The notes under the pieces: generated by a model
The model's input: the letters and a program-made list of their open reading frames with translations, nothing else
Database searches by the model: none
Told to the model about the DNA's origin: nothing
Assembly: GCF_002379095.1 (NCBI RefSeq)
Contig: NZ_NBZV01000001.1
Coordinates: 1 to 64,000, forward strand
DNA from: Polaromonas sp. AER18D-145
GTDB taxonomy: Bacteria > Pseudomonadota > Gammaproteobacteria > Burkholderiales > Burkholderiaceae_C
Direction: 5' to 3'
DNA length: 64,000 nt
In this document: one piece after another, positions 43,075 to 51,802 of the stretch
Layout of the letters: each line of letters starts with the position of its first letter
Position numbering within the stretch: position 1 is the stretch's first letter
Position numbers and translations under genes: made by a program

Positions 43075-43284
43075 TCACCCCTTGGACATTAGCGCGAGCA
43101 GTAGTCCCAGCCCCACCAACAAGGCTGCTTTGTTGGTCTCGTCTTTGCGCGCAGGAACATCGACGCCGCTGATCTCAAGTTGCTTGGCCAGATCGTCTGC
43201 ATCCTTGATGATTTTGTGCGGATCACAGTTGAGTTGAATAGCGATCAGCCTTATGGGCGAAAAAAATGCGCAGAAAATGGCGCT
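43075..43284 (-). pseudogene. Start-less fragment of a small membrane protein gene
   Basis: On the minus strand an open frame of 69 codons has no ATG, GTG or TTG. Its C-terminal part reads KDADDLAKQLEISGVDVPAR, then KDETNKAALLVGLGLLLALM and SKG, a charged stretch followed by one good transmembrane helix. The amphipathic plus hydrophobic layout looks like real protein, so I read it as the 3' remnant of a decayed gene, or a gene with a non-standard start. No family is recognised. Confidence 0.35.
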
Positions 43285-43302
43285 TTAGATAAAGAGGTTT
43301 CT

Positions 43303-43512
43303 GTGAATCACCCCGTTGCCCACGCCAAACTCATCGCTACTTACAGGAGGGCGGAGGCAGATGCCGCTCACAAGTTCGGATTGATCAAGGCTGTTGCAAC
43401 CAAGGGACCCAAGGCGATTCAGGCAGCAGTCGAAACGGCGGCAAAGGCAGCAAAACGCAGGGATTCCTATGCGAGAAAGCTTGCTGAGCTGGGAGTGAAC
43501 CTCAAGGATTGA
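43303..43512 (+). CDS. Hypothetical protein (69 aa) in the tRNA-Met islet
   Basis: This is a small basic, Ala/Lys-rich helical protein (VNHPVAHAKLIATYRRAEAD at the start, GPKAIQAAVETAAKAAKRRD in the middle). It starts at GTG five bases after AAAGAGG, a good ribosome binding site. An upstream ATG at 43180 would overlap the minus-strand frame and has no such site. No family is recognised. Its composition would suit a nucleic-acid-binding or structural helix, but this is speculation. It belongs to the islet between the duplicated tRNA-Met ends. Confidence 0.5.
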   Translation: MNHPVAHAKLIATYRRAEADAAHKFGLIKAVATKGPKAIQAAVETAAKAAKRRDSYARKLAELGVNLKD

Positions 43513-43662
43513 CCGACGTCACAGCCTGCCATCGTGGCTCAAGTAGAAAAGCCACCAGCGCTGGCAAAAAGATCAATTACGGCCATGATGTCTTCAGAAA
43601 CAGGAAACCCGCCAGGCGGGCGGCGTGGGTTGCGGATAATTGGTGTTTAGAAAGAAAACTTC

Positions 43663-43884
43663 ATGGAACAAGAAGAACCAGAGCCGATCGAGGAATACGT
43701 CCCCGGCGTAGCAAGCGGCCGGCACTACATGGTCAGGCTGTGCCACTTCCCTGACGGTCCTTGGTATATCGAAGTCATTCATGTTGAATCGCTGCCGCCG
43801 TTGCATGGCAGCGACAGGACCTGGCCCACGCGTGATGAAGCCGTTCAGGCGGCTGATAAGCTGGTTGCAGACTTGGGGCACTGA
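43663..43884 (+). CDS. Hypothetical acidic protein (73 aa) in the tRNA-Met islet
   Basis: This small acidic protein starts MEQEEPEPIEEYVPGVASGR and continues with HYMVRLCHFPDGPWYIEVIH and TRDEAVQAADKLVADLGH. The pattern of beta strands with aromatic residues and a final helix looks like a compact domain. A weak purine-rich sequence (AGAAAG) precedes the ATG. No family is recognised. It ends 21 bases before the right copy of the tRNA repeat. Confidence 0.5.
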   Translation: MEQEEPEPIEEYVPGVASGRHYMVRLCHFPDGPWYIEVIHVESLPPLHGSDRTWPTRDEAVQAADKLVADLGH

Positions 43885-43905
43885 TCTGAGAGCAAAGTAT
43901 CAGTC

Positions 43906-43947
43906 TCCTTTGGTCGATTGTTCAAATCACTCACGCCCTACCACCCA
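43906..43947 (+). repeat. attR-like direct repeat of the tRNA-Met 3' end
   Basis: The first 20 bases are TCCTTTGGTCGATTGTTCAA. With the remaining bases through CCACCCA they match 42913-42954 at 41 of 42 positions. The copy has no 5' half and so is not a functional tRNA. It ends 26 bases before tRNA-Arg. Confidence 0.85.
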
Positions 43948-43957
43948 ATTAGTAGGC

Positions 43958-43963
43958 TATAAT
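43958..43963 (+). promoter_or_regulatory. Likely -10 box of tRNA-Arg
   Basis: A perfect TATAAT lies 10 bases before the mature 5' end of tRNA-Arg. The region where a -35 box would fall is inside the attR-like repeat and shows no TTGACA-like hexamer. Confidence 0.45.
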
Positions 43964-43973
43964 TCGAGGCTTA

Positions 43974-44050
43974 GCGGCTGTAGCTCAGTTGGATAGAGTA
44001 CTTGGCTACGAACCAAGGGGTCGTGGGTTCAATTCCTGCCAGCCGCACCA
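43974..44050 (+). tRNA. tRNA-Arg (anticodon ACG)
   Basis: This 77-nt tRNA includes an encoded CCA. The acceptor stem GCGGCTG/CAGCCGC is perfect. The D arm is GCTCAGTTGGATAGAGT. The anticodon arm CTTGGCTACGAACCAAG has ACG in the loop. The T loop is TTCAATT. A32-C/A34 features fit the inosine-modified tRNA-Arg. A terminator follows directly. Confidence 0.95.
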
Positions 44051-44057
44051 AACGTCA

Positions 44058-44089
44058 AGCCCTGGAACCGCAAGGTTCCAGGGCTTTTT
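44058..44089 (+). terminator. Rho-independent terminator after tRNA-Arg
   Basis: AGCCCTGGAACC-GCAA-GGTTCCAGGGCT is a perfect 12-bp stem with a stable GCAA tetraloop, followed by TTTTT (44085-44089; the last base of the stem is the first T). Confidence 0.9.
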
Positions 44090-44136
44090 CGTTACGATGT
44101 CCTGATATGGACACGTTTTGACTGCCTCAGTCCCTC

Positions 44137-44715
44137 ATGAGCAAAGCCTTCACCAAAGAAACCGACGCGGACGACGATGACGAGTTGTCGCTGCCGCCTT
44201 TGCCTGCGGGCGGCAAAAACTACATCACGCCCGAGGGTTACGCCCGGCTCAAGGCCGAGCTGCTGGACCTGATCGACAACGAGCGTCCCAAGGTGGTGGA
44301 GGTGGTGCACTGGGCCGCCAGCAACGGCGACCGCTCCGAAAACGGCGATTACCACTACGGCAAGAAGCGGCTGCGCGAGATCGACCGGCGCATCCGGTTT
44401 TTGACCAAGCGGCTTGAAATCGCCGAAATTTCCGACCCTGCCGTGCACCATGGCAGTGACCAGGTGTTTTTTGGCGCCACCGTCAGCTACATCGACAGCA
44501 GCGGATCCGGGCAGACGGTGACCATCCTGGGTATTGACGAGGCGGAAAGTGCGCGCAATCAAGTCAGCTGGATCTCACCGATTGCCCGTGCGCTGCTCAA
44601 GGCGCGGATCGGCGACGAGGTGAAACTGGCAACCCCGGGCGGACTCAAGGACATCGAGGTGATGCAGGTCAGTTATCCGGCGCCAGAGGCCACCGGCGCG
44701 CAGCACCGGACATGA
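44137..44715 (+). CDS. greB: Transcription elongation factor GreB
   Basis: This 192-residue factor rescues backtracked RNA polymerase by stimulating cleavage of the nascent RNA. The N-terminal coiled coil starts at NYITPEGYARLKAELLDLID and carries the acidic tip residues near NGDRSENGDYHYGKKRLREI (DxxE). The C-terminal FKBP-like domain contains SPIARALLKARIGDEVKLAT. An acidic N-terminal extension (DADDDDELS) precedes the core. It lies after the tRNA pair and convergent with spoT. Confidence 0.95.
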   Translation: MSKAFTKETDADDDDELSLPPLPAGGKNYITPEGYARLKAELLDLIDNERPKVVEVVHWAASNGDRSENGDYHYGKKRLREIDRRIRFLTKRLEIAEISDPAVHHGSDQVFFGATVSYIDSSGSGQTVTILGIDEAESARNQVSWISPIARALLKARIGDEVKLATPGGLKDIEVMQVSYPAPEATGAQHRT

Positions 44716-44736
44716 GGTAAACCGCCCCGGGGCCGC

Positions 44737-46983
44737 TCAGACGCCTGGTTTGGCGCGCTGGACCCGTAAAACCGACGGCGTGCGCTTGACGCTGCGCATG
44801 ACGGACGCCAGGTGGATGCGGTCACGCACGGCCACATCAAAGCGCAGGTCGGTCGCATCCTGCGCCGGATCCTGCCCCATGTCCACATGGGTGATCTCGG
44901 CCTCAGCGGCGGCCAGCGCCGAAGCCACGCGGGCGAGCACGCCTTTGCCATTGGTGACCGTGACCAGCAGGCCGGTTTCAAAGGTACGGGTGGGTTCGTC
45001 CGACCAATCGACCGCAATGAAGCGCTCGCTGTCGCGGTGCTGCAGCTTTTTGGCGACGGCGCAGTCGTCCGTGTGGACCACCAGCCCTTCGCCGCGGCCC
45101 AGATAACCCACGATGGCGTCGCCCGGAATGGGGCGGCAACACGCGGCAAACTTCACCGAGGCGCCTTCGCTGCCGTCCAGCACCAGGGCACCCTGCGAAA
45201 TCGACTCGTGCGCGGTGTAACGCTCGCGGCTCATCAGCAAGGGGTCCGGTTTTTCGCCGGTTTCAGCCAGCAGGGTGACGATGCGCTTGGCGATCATGCT
45301 GGCGATCCGTTTGCCCAGCCCGATATCGGTGAGCAACTCCGCGCGTGTGCGGTTGCCGCTGAAGCGCAGGATCTTGTCCCAGGTGGCATGGTAGGCGTCG
45401 TCGTCTTCGGACAACCGGTCGCTGTCTATGCCCTCGGCCCGCAGGGCTTGTGCCAGCATTTTCTCGCCCAGGTCCTGCGACTCGCTCAGGGCCATGGTTT
45501 TGAGGTGATGGCGAATCTTCGATCGGGCTTTGCCGGTACGCACAAAGCCCAGCCAGGCGGGGTTGGGGCTGGAGACCGACGCGGTGATGATCTCGATGAC
45601 GTCACCGTTGTGCAGCTCCGAGCGCAGCGGAACCTGTTCGCCGTTGACCTTGGCGGCCACGGCGCGGTGCCCCACGTCGCTGTGAATGGCGTAGGCAAAA
45701 TCGACAATGGTTGCGCCGCGCGGCATGGCCATGATCTGGCTTTTCGGCGTGAACACATACACGGCGTCGGGAAACAGGTCGATCTTGACGTGGTCCCAGA
45801 ATTCGGCGGCATCGCGGGTTTCGTGCTGGATGTCGAGCAGGGACTGCAGCCACTGGGTGCCCAGCCGCTGCGAAGCATCGCTGTCCGGGTCGGTGGCCTT
45901 GTAGAGCCAGTGTGCGGCAACGCCGGATTCAGCCACGATGTGCATGGCCTCGGTGCGCATCTGGAATTCGATGTTGGTGCCGAAGGGGCCGACCAGCGTG
46001 GTGTGCAGCGACTGGTAGCCATTGACCTTGGGAATCGCGATGTAGTCCTTGAACTTGCCCGGCAGCGGTTTGTAGAGCTGGTGCAGCACGCCCATGGCGG
46101 TGTAGCAGGCCGTGACGCTGGCGACAATGATGCGAAAGCCGTAGATGTCCGTCACCTGGGCAAACGACAGGTGTTTTTCGTCCATCTTGCGGTAGATCGA
46201 ATAGAGCGCTTTTTCGCGCCCGTAGATATGCACCTGGATGCCGGCGCTGGCAAACGCTGCTTCCACTTCGGACTGAACCCGCTTGATCAAATCGCGCCGG
46301 CGGCCCCGGGCGCGGGCCAGGGCCTTGGTCAACGTGGCGTAGCGCCAGGGGTACAGGTGCTGGAAGGCCAGGTCCTGCAGCTCGCGGTAGGTTGCGTTCA
46401 GGCCCAGGCGGTGCGCAATCGGCGCATAGATGTCCAGGGTCTCGCGCGAGATGCGGTTCCACTTGCTGCGCGGCACGTCGCTGAGCGTGCGCATGTTGTG
46501 GCTGCGGTCGGCCAGCTTGATCAGGATGACGCGCACGTCGCGGGCCATCGCCAGCAGCATCTTGCGGAACGATTCGGCCTGGTTTTCCTCGCGGGTGTTG
46601 AACTCCAGCTTTTCCAGCTTGGTCAGGCCGTCCACCAGTTCCGCGACCGGCGCGCCAAAACGCTCGATCAGCTCCGGCTTGGTGACGCCGCAGTCCTCGA
46701 TCGCATCGTGCAGCAGGGCGGCCATCAGGGCCTGCGCGTCCAGCTTCCATTCGGCGCACTGCTGCGCCACGGCGATCGGATGGGTGATGTAGGGCAGGCC
46801 GCCGTTGCGTATCTGGCCCAGATGCGCTTCATCGGCAAAGCGGTAGGCGGTCCGGACGTTGTTGACGTCCTCGGCGCTCATGTAGTCCAGCTTGGCCGTG
46901 AGCGCAGCAAAACTCGCCGCAGCTGCGTTGGCGGCAGCCGGGGTGGACTTGACGGTTGCGATGGGGAAATCCAGGGCGCTCAT
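44737..46983 (-). CDS. spoT: Bifunctional (p)ppGpp synthetase/hydrolase SpoT
   Basis: This 748-residue stringent-response enzyme has an HD hydrolase domain (about 55-200, with HPIAVAQQCAEW, LLHDAIEDCGVTKPEL and KLADRSHNMRTL), a synthetase domain (about 260-370, YGREKALYSIYRKM and PKVNGYQSLHTTLVGPFG), a TGS domain (about 410-470, TPKSQIMAMPRGATIVDFAY) and a C-terminal ACT domain. The intact HD motif shows that hydrolysis is retained, as in SpoT. It is downstream of rpoZ and gmk, the conserved order. Confidence 0.96.
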   Translation of the reverse strand: MSALDFPIATVKSTPAAANAAAASFAALTAKLDYMSAEDVNNVRTAYRFADEAHLGQIRNGGLPYITHPIAVAQQCAEWKLDAQALMAALLHDAIEDCGVTKPELIERFGAPVAELVDGLTKLEKLEFNTREENQAESFRKMLLAMARDVRVILIKLADRSHNMRTLSDVPRSKWNRISRETLDIYAPIAHRLGLNATYRELQDLAFQHLYPWRYATLTKALARARGRRRDLIKRVQSEVEAAFASAGIQVHIYGREKALYSIYRKMDEKHLSFAQVTDIYGFRIIVASVTACYTAMGVLHQLYKPLPGKFKDYIAIPKVNGYQSLHTTLVGPFGTNIEFQMRTEAMHIVAESGVAAHWLYKATDPDSDASQRLGTQWLQSLLDIQHETRDAAEFWDHVKIDLFPDAVYVFTPKSQIMAMPRGATIVDFAYAIHSDVGHRAVAAKVNGEQVPLRSELHNGDVIEIITASVSSPNPAWLGFVRTGKARSKIRHHLKTMALSESQDLGEKMLAQALRAEGIDSDRLSEDDDAYHATWDKILRFSGNRTRAELLTDIGLGKRIASMIAKRIVTLLAETGEKPDPLLMSRERYTAHESISQGALVLDGSEGASVKFAACCRPIPGDAIVGYLGRGEGLVVHTDDCAVAKKLQHRDSERFIAVDWSDEPTRTFETGLLVTVTNGKGVLARVASALAAAEAEITHVDMGQDPAQDATDLRFDVAVRDRIHLASVMRSVKRTPSVLRVQRAKPGV

Positions 46984-47045
46984 GCCTTAAATGTATCGTG
47001 GTGCCGATAAAACGTGCAAAAAGCGGGCATTACACGACGTCGGGA

Positions 47046-47077
47046 AAACAAAAAAGCACCGCAGGCGGTGCTTTTTG
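47046..47077 (-). terminator. Rho-independent terminator of rpoZ
   Basis: GCACCGC and GCGGTGC form a 7-bp stem around a minimal loop, extended by A/T pairs. On the minus strand it is followed by TTTTTTGTTTT. It lies between rpoZ and spoT, so spoT expression depends on read-through or its own promoter. Confidence 0.8.
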
Positions 47078-47095
47078 GAGGAGAGGGCGGGCGTC

Positions 47096-47299
47096 TCAGC
47101 TGGGGACTTTTTTCAGCATTTCGAGGCCGATTTTGCCTTCGGCAATTTCGCGCAAGGCGGTCACGCCAGGCTTGTTCTTGCTCTCGATTTTGGGGGCATG
47201 GCCCTGGCTGAGCATGCGCGCGCGGTAGGTCGCGGCCAGAACGAGCTGGAAGCGGTTGGGGATTTTTTCCAGGCAGTCTTCAACAGTGATGCGGGCCAT
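47096..47299 (-). CDS. rpoZ: RNA polymerase omega subunit
   Basis: This 67-residue subunit aids folding and assembly of the beta' subunit and contributes to ppGpp binding. [20 protein letters not shown] and [13 protein letters not shown] are the conserved RpoZ segments; the C-terminus is short, as usual in betaproteobacteria. It lies between gmk and spoT, all on the minus strand. Confidence 0.96.
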   Translation of the reverse strand: MARITVEDCLEKIPNRFQLVLAATYRARMLSQGHAPKIESKNKPGVTALREIAEGKIGLEMLKKVPS

Positions 47300-47346
47300 G
47301 ATGATCTCCGGGTTAAATGCAATAGGGGGAATGAAGCAGCAGCAGG

Positions 47347-47967
47347 TCAGGCAATGTGCAGGGCCTGGAAGGTCTCGGCGCGGGCACGTCTTTGGGCTGC
47401 AAACTTGAGCCGCTGGGCATGAACAATGGTTTTCAGATCGAAAACGGCTCGTTCAAATAACTCGTTGATTATAACGAAATCGAATTCGTGGGCCTGGGCC
47501 ATCTCGACGGCTGCGTTTTTAAGCCGCAATTCGATCACTTCCGGCGTATCCTCGCCGCGCCGCTCCAGCCGCGAGCGCAACTCTTCCCAGCTGGGCGGCA
47601 GGATGAAGATCAGCACCGCGTTGTTGAAAATACGCTTGATGTTGATCGCGCCCTGAAAATCGATTTCCAGGATGACGTCGGCACCGGTCGCCACGCGTTC
47701 CTCGATCGTCTGCCGCGAGGTGCCGTAGCGGTGGCCATGCACATGCGCCCACTCCAGGAAGGAGTCCCGCAACACCATGCCGTCAAACTCCTCGGGCGAA
47801 ATGAAGAAGTATTCGCGGCCGTGTTTCTCCTGCCCGCGCGGCGGCCGGGTGGTGTGCGACACCGCCGGCTGCACCCGCGCATCGAGCTCCATCAGGGCCT
47901 TGACCAGGCTGGATTTTCCGGCCCCACTGGGCGCGGCGACAACAAACAGGTTTCCGGGGTAATCCAT
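47347..47967 (-). CDS. gmk: Guanylate kinase
   Basis: This 206-residue enzyme phosphorylates GMP to GDP. P-loop [20 protein letters not shown] at the N-terminus; GMP-binding [20 protein letters not shown] and [16 protein letters not shown]; lid region [17 protein letters not shown]. Standard length. It lies upstream of rpoZ and spoT, linking nucleotide supply and stringent-response genes in one transcription unit. Confidence 0.97.
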   Translation of the reverse strand: MDYPGNLFVVAAPSGAGKSSLVKALMELDARVQPAVSHTTRPPRGQEKHGREYFFISPEEFDGMVLRDSFLEWAHVHGHRYGTSRQTIEERVATGADVILEIDFQGAINIKRIFNNAVLIFILPPSWEELRSRLERRGEDTPEVIELRLKNAAVEMAQAHEFDFVIINELFERAVFDLKTIVHAQRLKFAAQRRARAETFQALHIA

Positions 47968-47997
47968 CAGTGATCCTTTGTTCTGAGCACGCGGCCG

Positions 47998-48076
47998 CTG
48001 CGAAGGGCCGCCCCGAGCAAGGCCAGTCCCCTCGGGGGGCAGCGACCCACACGAAGTGGGGGAGCGTGGGGGCCCT
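47998..48076 (-). repeat. GC-rich dispersed repeat (family B)
   Basis: On the minus strand it reads GGCCCCCACGCTCCCCCACT, TCGTGTGGGTCGCTGCCCCC, CGAGGGGACTGGCCTTGCTC and GGGGCGGCCC. It is the most canonical copy here, with the CCCCACTTCGTGTGGG hairpin intact. It fills the gap between yicC and gmk. Confidence 0.8.
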
Positions 48077-48079
48077 GTT

Positions 48080-48997
48080 TCATTCGATGTTCTGGACCTG
48101 CTCGCGGATCTGCTCGATCAGCACCTTCATGTCCACCGAGACATGGGTGAGTTCCAGCGACCCGGATTTGGAGCCCAGCGTGTTGGCTTCACGGTGCAGC
48201 TCCTGGATCAGGAAGTCGAGCCGTTTGCCGACTTCGCCGCCAGCGGCCAGCAGCCGGTCGATTTCGTCCAGATGGGACGACAGCCGCGTGATCTCCTCCG
48301 CCACATCAATGCGTATCGCAAAGGAGGTGGCTTCCGTCAGGGCCCGGTCCTGTGCCGCTTCGGGCAGGGTGCTGCCGCCGCCCAACGCCATGGCTTCCTG
48401 CCAGCGCTCCATGAAACGGATTTTTTGCTGCTCGACCAGCTTGGGCACCATGGGCACGGCCGAGGCTGCCAGCGCCCGCAACTGGGCCGTGCGGTCCAGC
48501 AGCATCTGCGCCAGCCGGGCGCCTTCACGCTCCCGGGCCGCCAGCAGGTCCTTCAGGGCTTTTTTGGACAGCTTGAGCAACTCGTCACTGTAGTCGTGGG
48601 TGGTTTTGTCTTCGCCGCTTGCCAGTCGCAGCACATCGGCCACACTCAGGGCCGCGGCGTGGGGCAGCCAGGATTTCACCGTGTCTTCCAGCGAGCCCAG
48701 TCGCTGCAGCGTGCTGGCCGCCGGGGCGCGCAGGCTGCTGCCGGAGCTGCTCTCCAGCGAGACACGCATTTCTATCTTGCCGCGCTTGAGCTTGCCGGTC
48801 AGCAGTTCGCGCAGGGCAGGTTCGGTCTGGCGCAGCTCATCGGGCAGGCGGAATGCCAGATCCAGAAAGCGGCTGTTGACCGAACGTATCTCCACGCCCA
48901 AGCGTGCGCTGGCGTCCGTCCCGGCGTCCGTTTCCGGGGTATTTCGCGCAGGGGTGGATTGGACGGCTGCATAGCCTGTCATGCTGTAAACTGACAT
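48080..48997 (-). CDS. YicC family endoribonuclease
   Basis: This 305-residue protein has the family N-terminus MTGYAAVQ and [19 protein letters not shown], a middle variable part, and the conserved C-terminal DUF1732 region [20 protein letters not shown] with [19 protein letters not shown]. YicC proteins are reported as endoribonucleases acting on selected small RNAs. An insertion of Ala/Thr residues (about 13-30) is lineage-specific. It is divergent from the protein kinase gene at 49063. Confidence 0.92.
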   Translation of the reverse strand: MSVYSMTGYAAVQSTPARNTPETDAGTDASARLGVEIRSVNSRFLDLAFRLPDELRQTEPALRELLTGKLKRGKIEMRVSLESSSGSSLRAPAASTLQRLGSLEDTVKSWLPHAAALSVADVLRLASGEDKTTHDYSDELLKLSKKALKDLLAAREREGARLAQMLLDRTAQLRALAASAVPMVPKLVEQQKIRFMERWQEAMALGGGSTLPEAAQDRALTEATSFAIRIDVAEEITRLSSHLDEIDRLLAAGGEVGKRLDFLIQELHREANTLGSKSGSLELTHVSVDMKVLIEQIREQVQNIE

Positions 48998-49062
48998 TTA
49001 GTAATACGCTTTTGTAGAGAAACAGGACTTGGTGATCCCGTCACCTTGCTTAATCCCGAATT

Positions 49063-50070
49063 ATGTCAAAGGTCAAGCCCGCGCCACTTCCACCCGATAC
49101 CGTCATTGGTGGCTACCGCGTGGTGCGCAAGCTGTCGGCTGGCGGGTTTGGGGTAGTTTACTTGGCTGTTGACAATGAGGGCCAGCAGGTCGCCATCAAG
49201 GAGTACCTGCCGTCCTCGCTGGCCAGCCGCCCGCCGGGCGAGTTGCTGCCCCAGGTGCAGCCCGAAAAGCTGTCGCTGTACCGGCTGGGACTGAAAAGTT
49301 TCTTCGAGGAAGGCCGTTCGCTGGCCCAGATCTCGCACGCGTCCGTGGTGAGCGTGCTCAATTTCTTCCGCGAAAATGAAACCGTCTACATGGTGATGAA
49401 CTACCTGGAGGGCGGCACCCTGCAGGATTTCATCATCACCGCACGCGAGCTCAAGAAACAGAAGGTGTTTCGCGAGTCGACCATCCGCTCACTGTTTGAC
49501 GAGATCCTGCGCGGGCTGCGCATCGTGCACCAGCACAAGATGCTGCACCTGGACATCAAGCCGGCCAACATCTTCGTGACCGATGACAACAAGGCCGTGA
49601 TGATCGACTTTGGCGCCGCCCGCGAGGTGCTGAGCAAGGAAGGCAATTTCATCCGGCCCATGTACACCCCGGGGTTTGCTGCGCCCGAGATGTACCGGCG
49701 TGATTCGTCGATGGGGCCGTGGACCGACATTTACGCGATCGGCGCCTGCATTTACGCAACCATGCAGGGGTACCCGCCCAACGACGCGCCGCAACGCCTG
49801 GAAAAAGACCGTCTGTCGCTTGCACTCTCCCGTTTGCGCGGCGTGTATTCAGACAACCTCATTGAAGTGGTTGAATGGTGCATGTCACTCGATCCCTTGT
49901 CGCGACCGCAATCGGTTTTTGCCCTGCAGAAAGAGCTCAGCCGCGAGGGTGAGCGGCGCTACACCAAGCTGACCGTCGGCGAAAAAATGCGGCTGCAGTT
50001 TGACAACATGGTGTCAGACACCAAGAAAACCGCGCGCAAGGCCACTGGCTTTGCGACGAAATTCAAATGA
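49063..50070 (+). CDS. Serine/threonine protein kinase (Hanks type)
   Basis: This 335-residue cytoplasmic kinase has no transmembrane helix. Kinase signatures: glycine loop LSAGGFGVVYLAVDNEG (about 26-42), VAIKEY (catalytic Lys 47 region), HLDIKPANIFVT (catalytic loop, with HLD in place of HRD), IDFGAARE (DFG) and YTPGFAAPEM (APE). A basic tail (about 300-335) follows. It overlaps the phosphatase gene by four bases, so the pair forms a reversible switch. The yicC-kinase-phosphatase-rph order is conserved in the family; substrates are unknown. No type VI secretion genes are near. Confidence 0.93.
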   Translation: MSKVKPAPLPPDTVIGGYRVVRKLSAGGFGVVYLAVDNEGQQVAIKEYLPSSLASRPPGELLPQVQPEKLSLYRLGLKSFFEEGRSLAQISHASVVSVLNFFRENETVYMVMNYLEGGTLQDFIITARELKKQKVFRESTIRSLFDEILRGLRIVHQHKMLHLDIKPANIFVTDDNKAVMIDFGAAREVLSKEGNFIRPMYTPGFAAPEMYRRDSSMGPWTDIYAIGACIYATMQGYPPNDAPQRLEKDRLSLALSRLRGVYSDNLIEVVEWCMSLDPLSRPQSVFALQKELSREGERRYTKLTVGEKMRLQFDNMVSDTKKTARKATGFATKFK

Positions 50071-50969
50071 AATTCTCGGTCTTTCAGGTCAGTCGCAAGG
50101 GCGGTCGCGAGAAAAACGAAGACCGCATGGGGTATTGCTACACCCGCGAGTCAGGCCTGTTTGTGCTGGCCGACGGCATGGGCGGCCACCCCGAAGGTGA
50201 GGTCGCGGCCCAGCTGGCGCTGCAGACCATTTCTGCGCTGTATCAGAAGGAAGCCCGGCCGCTGGTCAGGGACACCACCGACTTCCTCTCGTCGGCCCTG
50301 ATGGCGGCGCACCACCAGATCATCCGTTATGCCAGCGAAAAAGGCATGCTCGATACACCGCGGACCACGGTGGTGGCGGCCATCCTGCAGGGCTCGGGCG
50401 CGACCTGGGCCCATTGCGGCGACTCGCGGCTCTACGTGGTGCGTGACGGCGAACTGCTGACCCGCACGCGCGACCACTCCTATCTGGAGCAGCAAAACGC
50501 TGGCATCATCAAATTCGAGCGCCTGAACCGCAACATCCTGTTCACCTGCCTGGGCTCCCCTTCCAAGCCGGTGTTTGACATCGCCGGCCCGGTGGTCCTG
50601 CAGCAGGGTGACAAACTGATGCTCTGTTCCGATGGCCTGTGGGGCACGCTGACCGACGCCGAAATTGTGCGCCACATGGCTGGCAACAGCGTGTCTGACG
50701 CTGTGCCCGACATGGTTGAACATGCGCTGCGCAATGGCGGCGAGCACAGCGATAACGTCACGGTGCTGGCCATGGAGTGGGAAACGCCCGACGCTTTCGA
50801 ATCGACGCGCGGCGTCTCGACCGACAGCATCATGGATGGCGTATTTGCATCGACCATCCAGGCCGGCGTGCTCGACTCCAGCGTCGAAGACCTTGACGAT
50901 GCAGCGATCGAACGCTCCATCGCCGAAATCAACGAGGCGATACGCCGCTCGGCGGCAAAAAAGGCCTGA
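50067..50969 (+). CDS. PP2C-family serine/threonine phosphatase
   Basis: This 300-residue metal-dependent phosphatase probably reverses the action of the upstream kinase. Motifs: KNEDRMGYCYTRESGLFVLA leading to DGMGGHPEGEVAAQ (metal-binding Asp), WAHCGDSRLYVVRDGEL, MLCSDGLWGTLTDAEI and HSDNVTVLAMEW. The C-terminal 70 residues beyond the domain are helical and lineage-specific. It overlaps the kinase gene, giving translational coupling. Confidence 0.94.
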   Translation: MKFSVFQVSRKGGREKNEDRMGYCYTRESGLFVLADGMGGHPEGEVAAQLALQTISALYQKEARPLVRDTTDFLSSALMAAHHQIIRYASEKGMLDTPRTTVVAAILQGSGATWAHCGDSRLYVVRDGELLTRTRDHSYLEQQNAGIIKFERLNRNILFTCLGSPSKPVFDIAGPVVLQQGDKLMLCSDGLWGTLTDAEIVRHMAGNSVSDAVPDMVEHALRNGGEHSDNVTVLAMEWETPDAFESTRGVSTDSIMDGVFASTIQAGVLDSSVEDLDDAAIERSIAEINEAIRRSAAKKA

Positions 50970-51073
50970 TTTTCCAGCCTGGCCGCCATGGGCCCAGGTG
51001 CTGTCTTGGGCCTGACTTTTCCCTTTCTTTCTTTTCTGTTTCCCGGGCGTAGTGACGCCAGAAAGCCCTGACC

Positions 51074-51802
51074 ATGAGTTCATTTTCGCGAAGCAGCGCC
51101 CGTGCCGCCGACCAGTTGCGCCCGGTGCGCATCACCCGTGCCTACACCGCCTATGCGGAAGGCTCGGTCCTGATCGAGTTTGGCGCGACGCGCGTGTTGT
51201 GCACCGCCTCGGTCGAGGAAAAAGTGCCGGGCCACAAAAAAGGCAGCGGCGAGGGCTGGGTCACCGCCGAATACGGCATGCTGCCGCGCGCCACCCACAC
51301 CCGCAGCGACCGCGAGGCCGCGCGCGGCAAGCAGAGCGGGCGCACGCAGGAAATCCAGCGCCTGATCGGCCGATCCATGCGCGCGGTGTTTGACCTGAAA
51401 AAACTCGGCGAACGCACCATTCACCTCGACTGCGACGTGATCCAGGCCGACGGCGGCACACGCACCGCCAGCATCACCGGCGCCTTTGTCGCGGCGCAGG
51501 ACGCCGTCAACAAGCTGCTGGCCGAAGGCAAGCTCAAGGAAACGCCGATCATCGGGCACGTGGCCGCCATTTCCGTCGGCATCGTGCAGGGCACGCCCTT
51601 GCTCGACCTCGAATACATTGAAGACGTGAGCTGCGATACCGACATGAATGTGGTGATGACCGGCGCCGGCCATTACGTTGAAGTGCAGGGCACCGCCGAA
51701 GGCGCGGCCTTTTCGCGCCAGGAAATGGACGCACTGCTGCTGCTGGCTGAAAAAGGCATCAGCGAGCTGGTCGCGCTGCAACAGCAGTCGCTCCTGAATT
51801 GA
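51074..51802 (+). CDS. rph: Ribonuclease PH
   Basis: This 242-residue phosphorolytic 3'-5' exoribonuclease trims tRNA precursors. Conserved segments: [59 protein letters not shown] and [20 protein letters not shown] with phosphate-binding RS/TR and catalytic Asp residues. The stop codon lies inside the copy of repeat A that starts near 51791, so the last codons (LLN) and the stop are repeat-derived. Confidence 0.97.
   Translation: MSSFSRSSARAADQLRPVRITRAYTAYAEGSVLIEFGATRVLCTASVEEKVPGHKKGSGEGWVTAEYGMLPRATHTRSDREAARGKQSGRTQEIQRLIGRSMRAVFDLKKLGERTIHLDCDVIQADGGTRTASITGAFVAAQDAVNKLLAEGKLKETPIIGHVAAISVGIVQGTPLLDLEYIEDVSCDTDMNVVMTGAGHYVEVQGTAEGAAFSRQEMDALLLLAEKGISELVALQQQSLLN

Larger units (their letters stand above)
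42951..43947. mobile_element. Small tRNA-Met islet bounded by direct repeats
   Basis: About 1 kb lies between the tRNA-Met gene and the 42-bp duplicate of its 3' end. Its composition is visibly less GC-rich and less regular than the flanking genes. It holds two small plus-strand genes (43303 and 43663), a start-less minus-strand frame ending in a hydrophobic helix (43075-43284), and no integrase. The left 120 bases (42955-43074) show nothing recognisable. It is best read as the remains, or a minimal form, of an integrated element. Confidence 0.7.

Noticed and set aside
44812..47010. 732-codon plus-strand open frame opposite spoT
   Set aside because: Antisense shadow of a conserved stringent-response gene; composition is low-complexity and unlike neighbouring proteins.
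49031..49045. GGTGA-N5-TCACC dyad between yicC and the kinase gene
   Set aside because: Arms of five bases occur often by chance at this GC content, and no matching second site was found.
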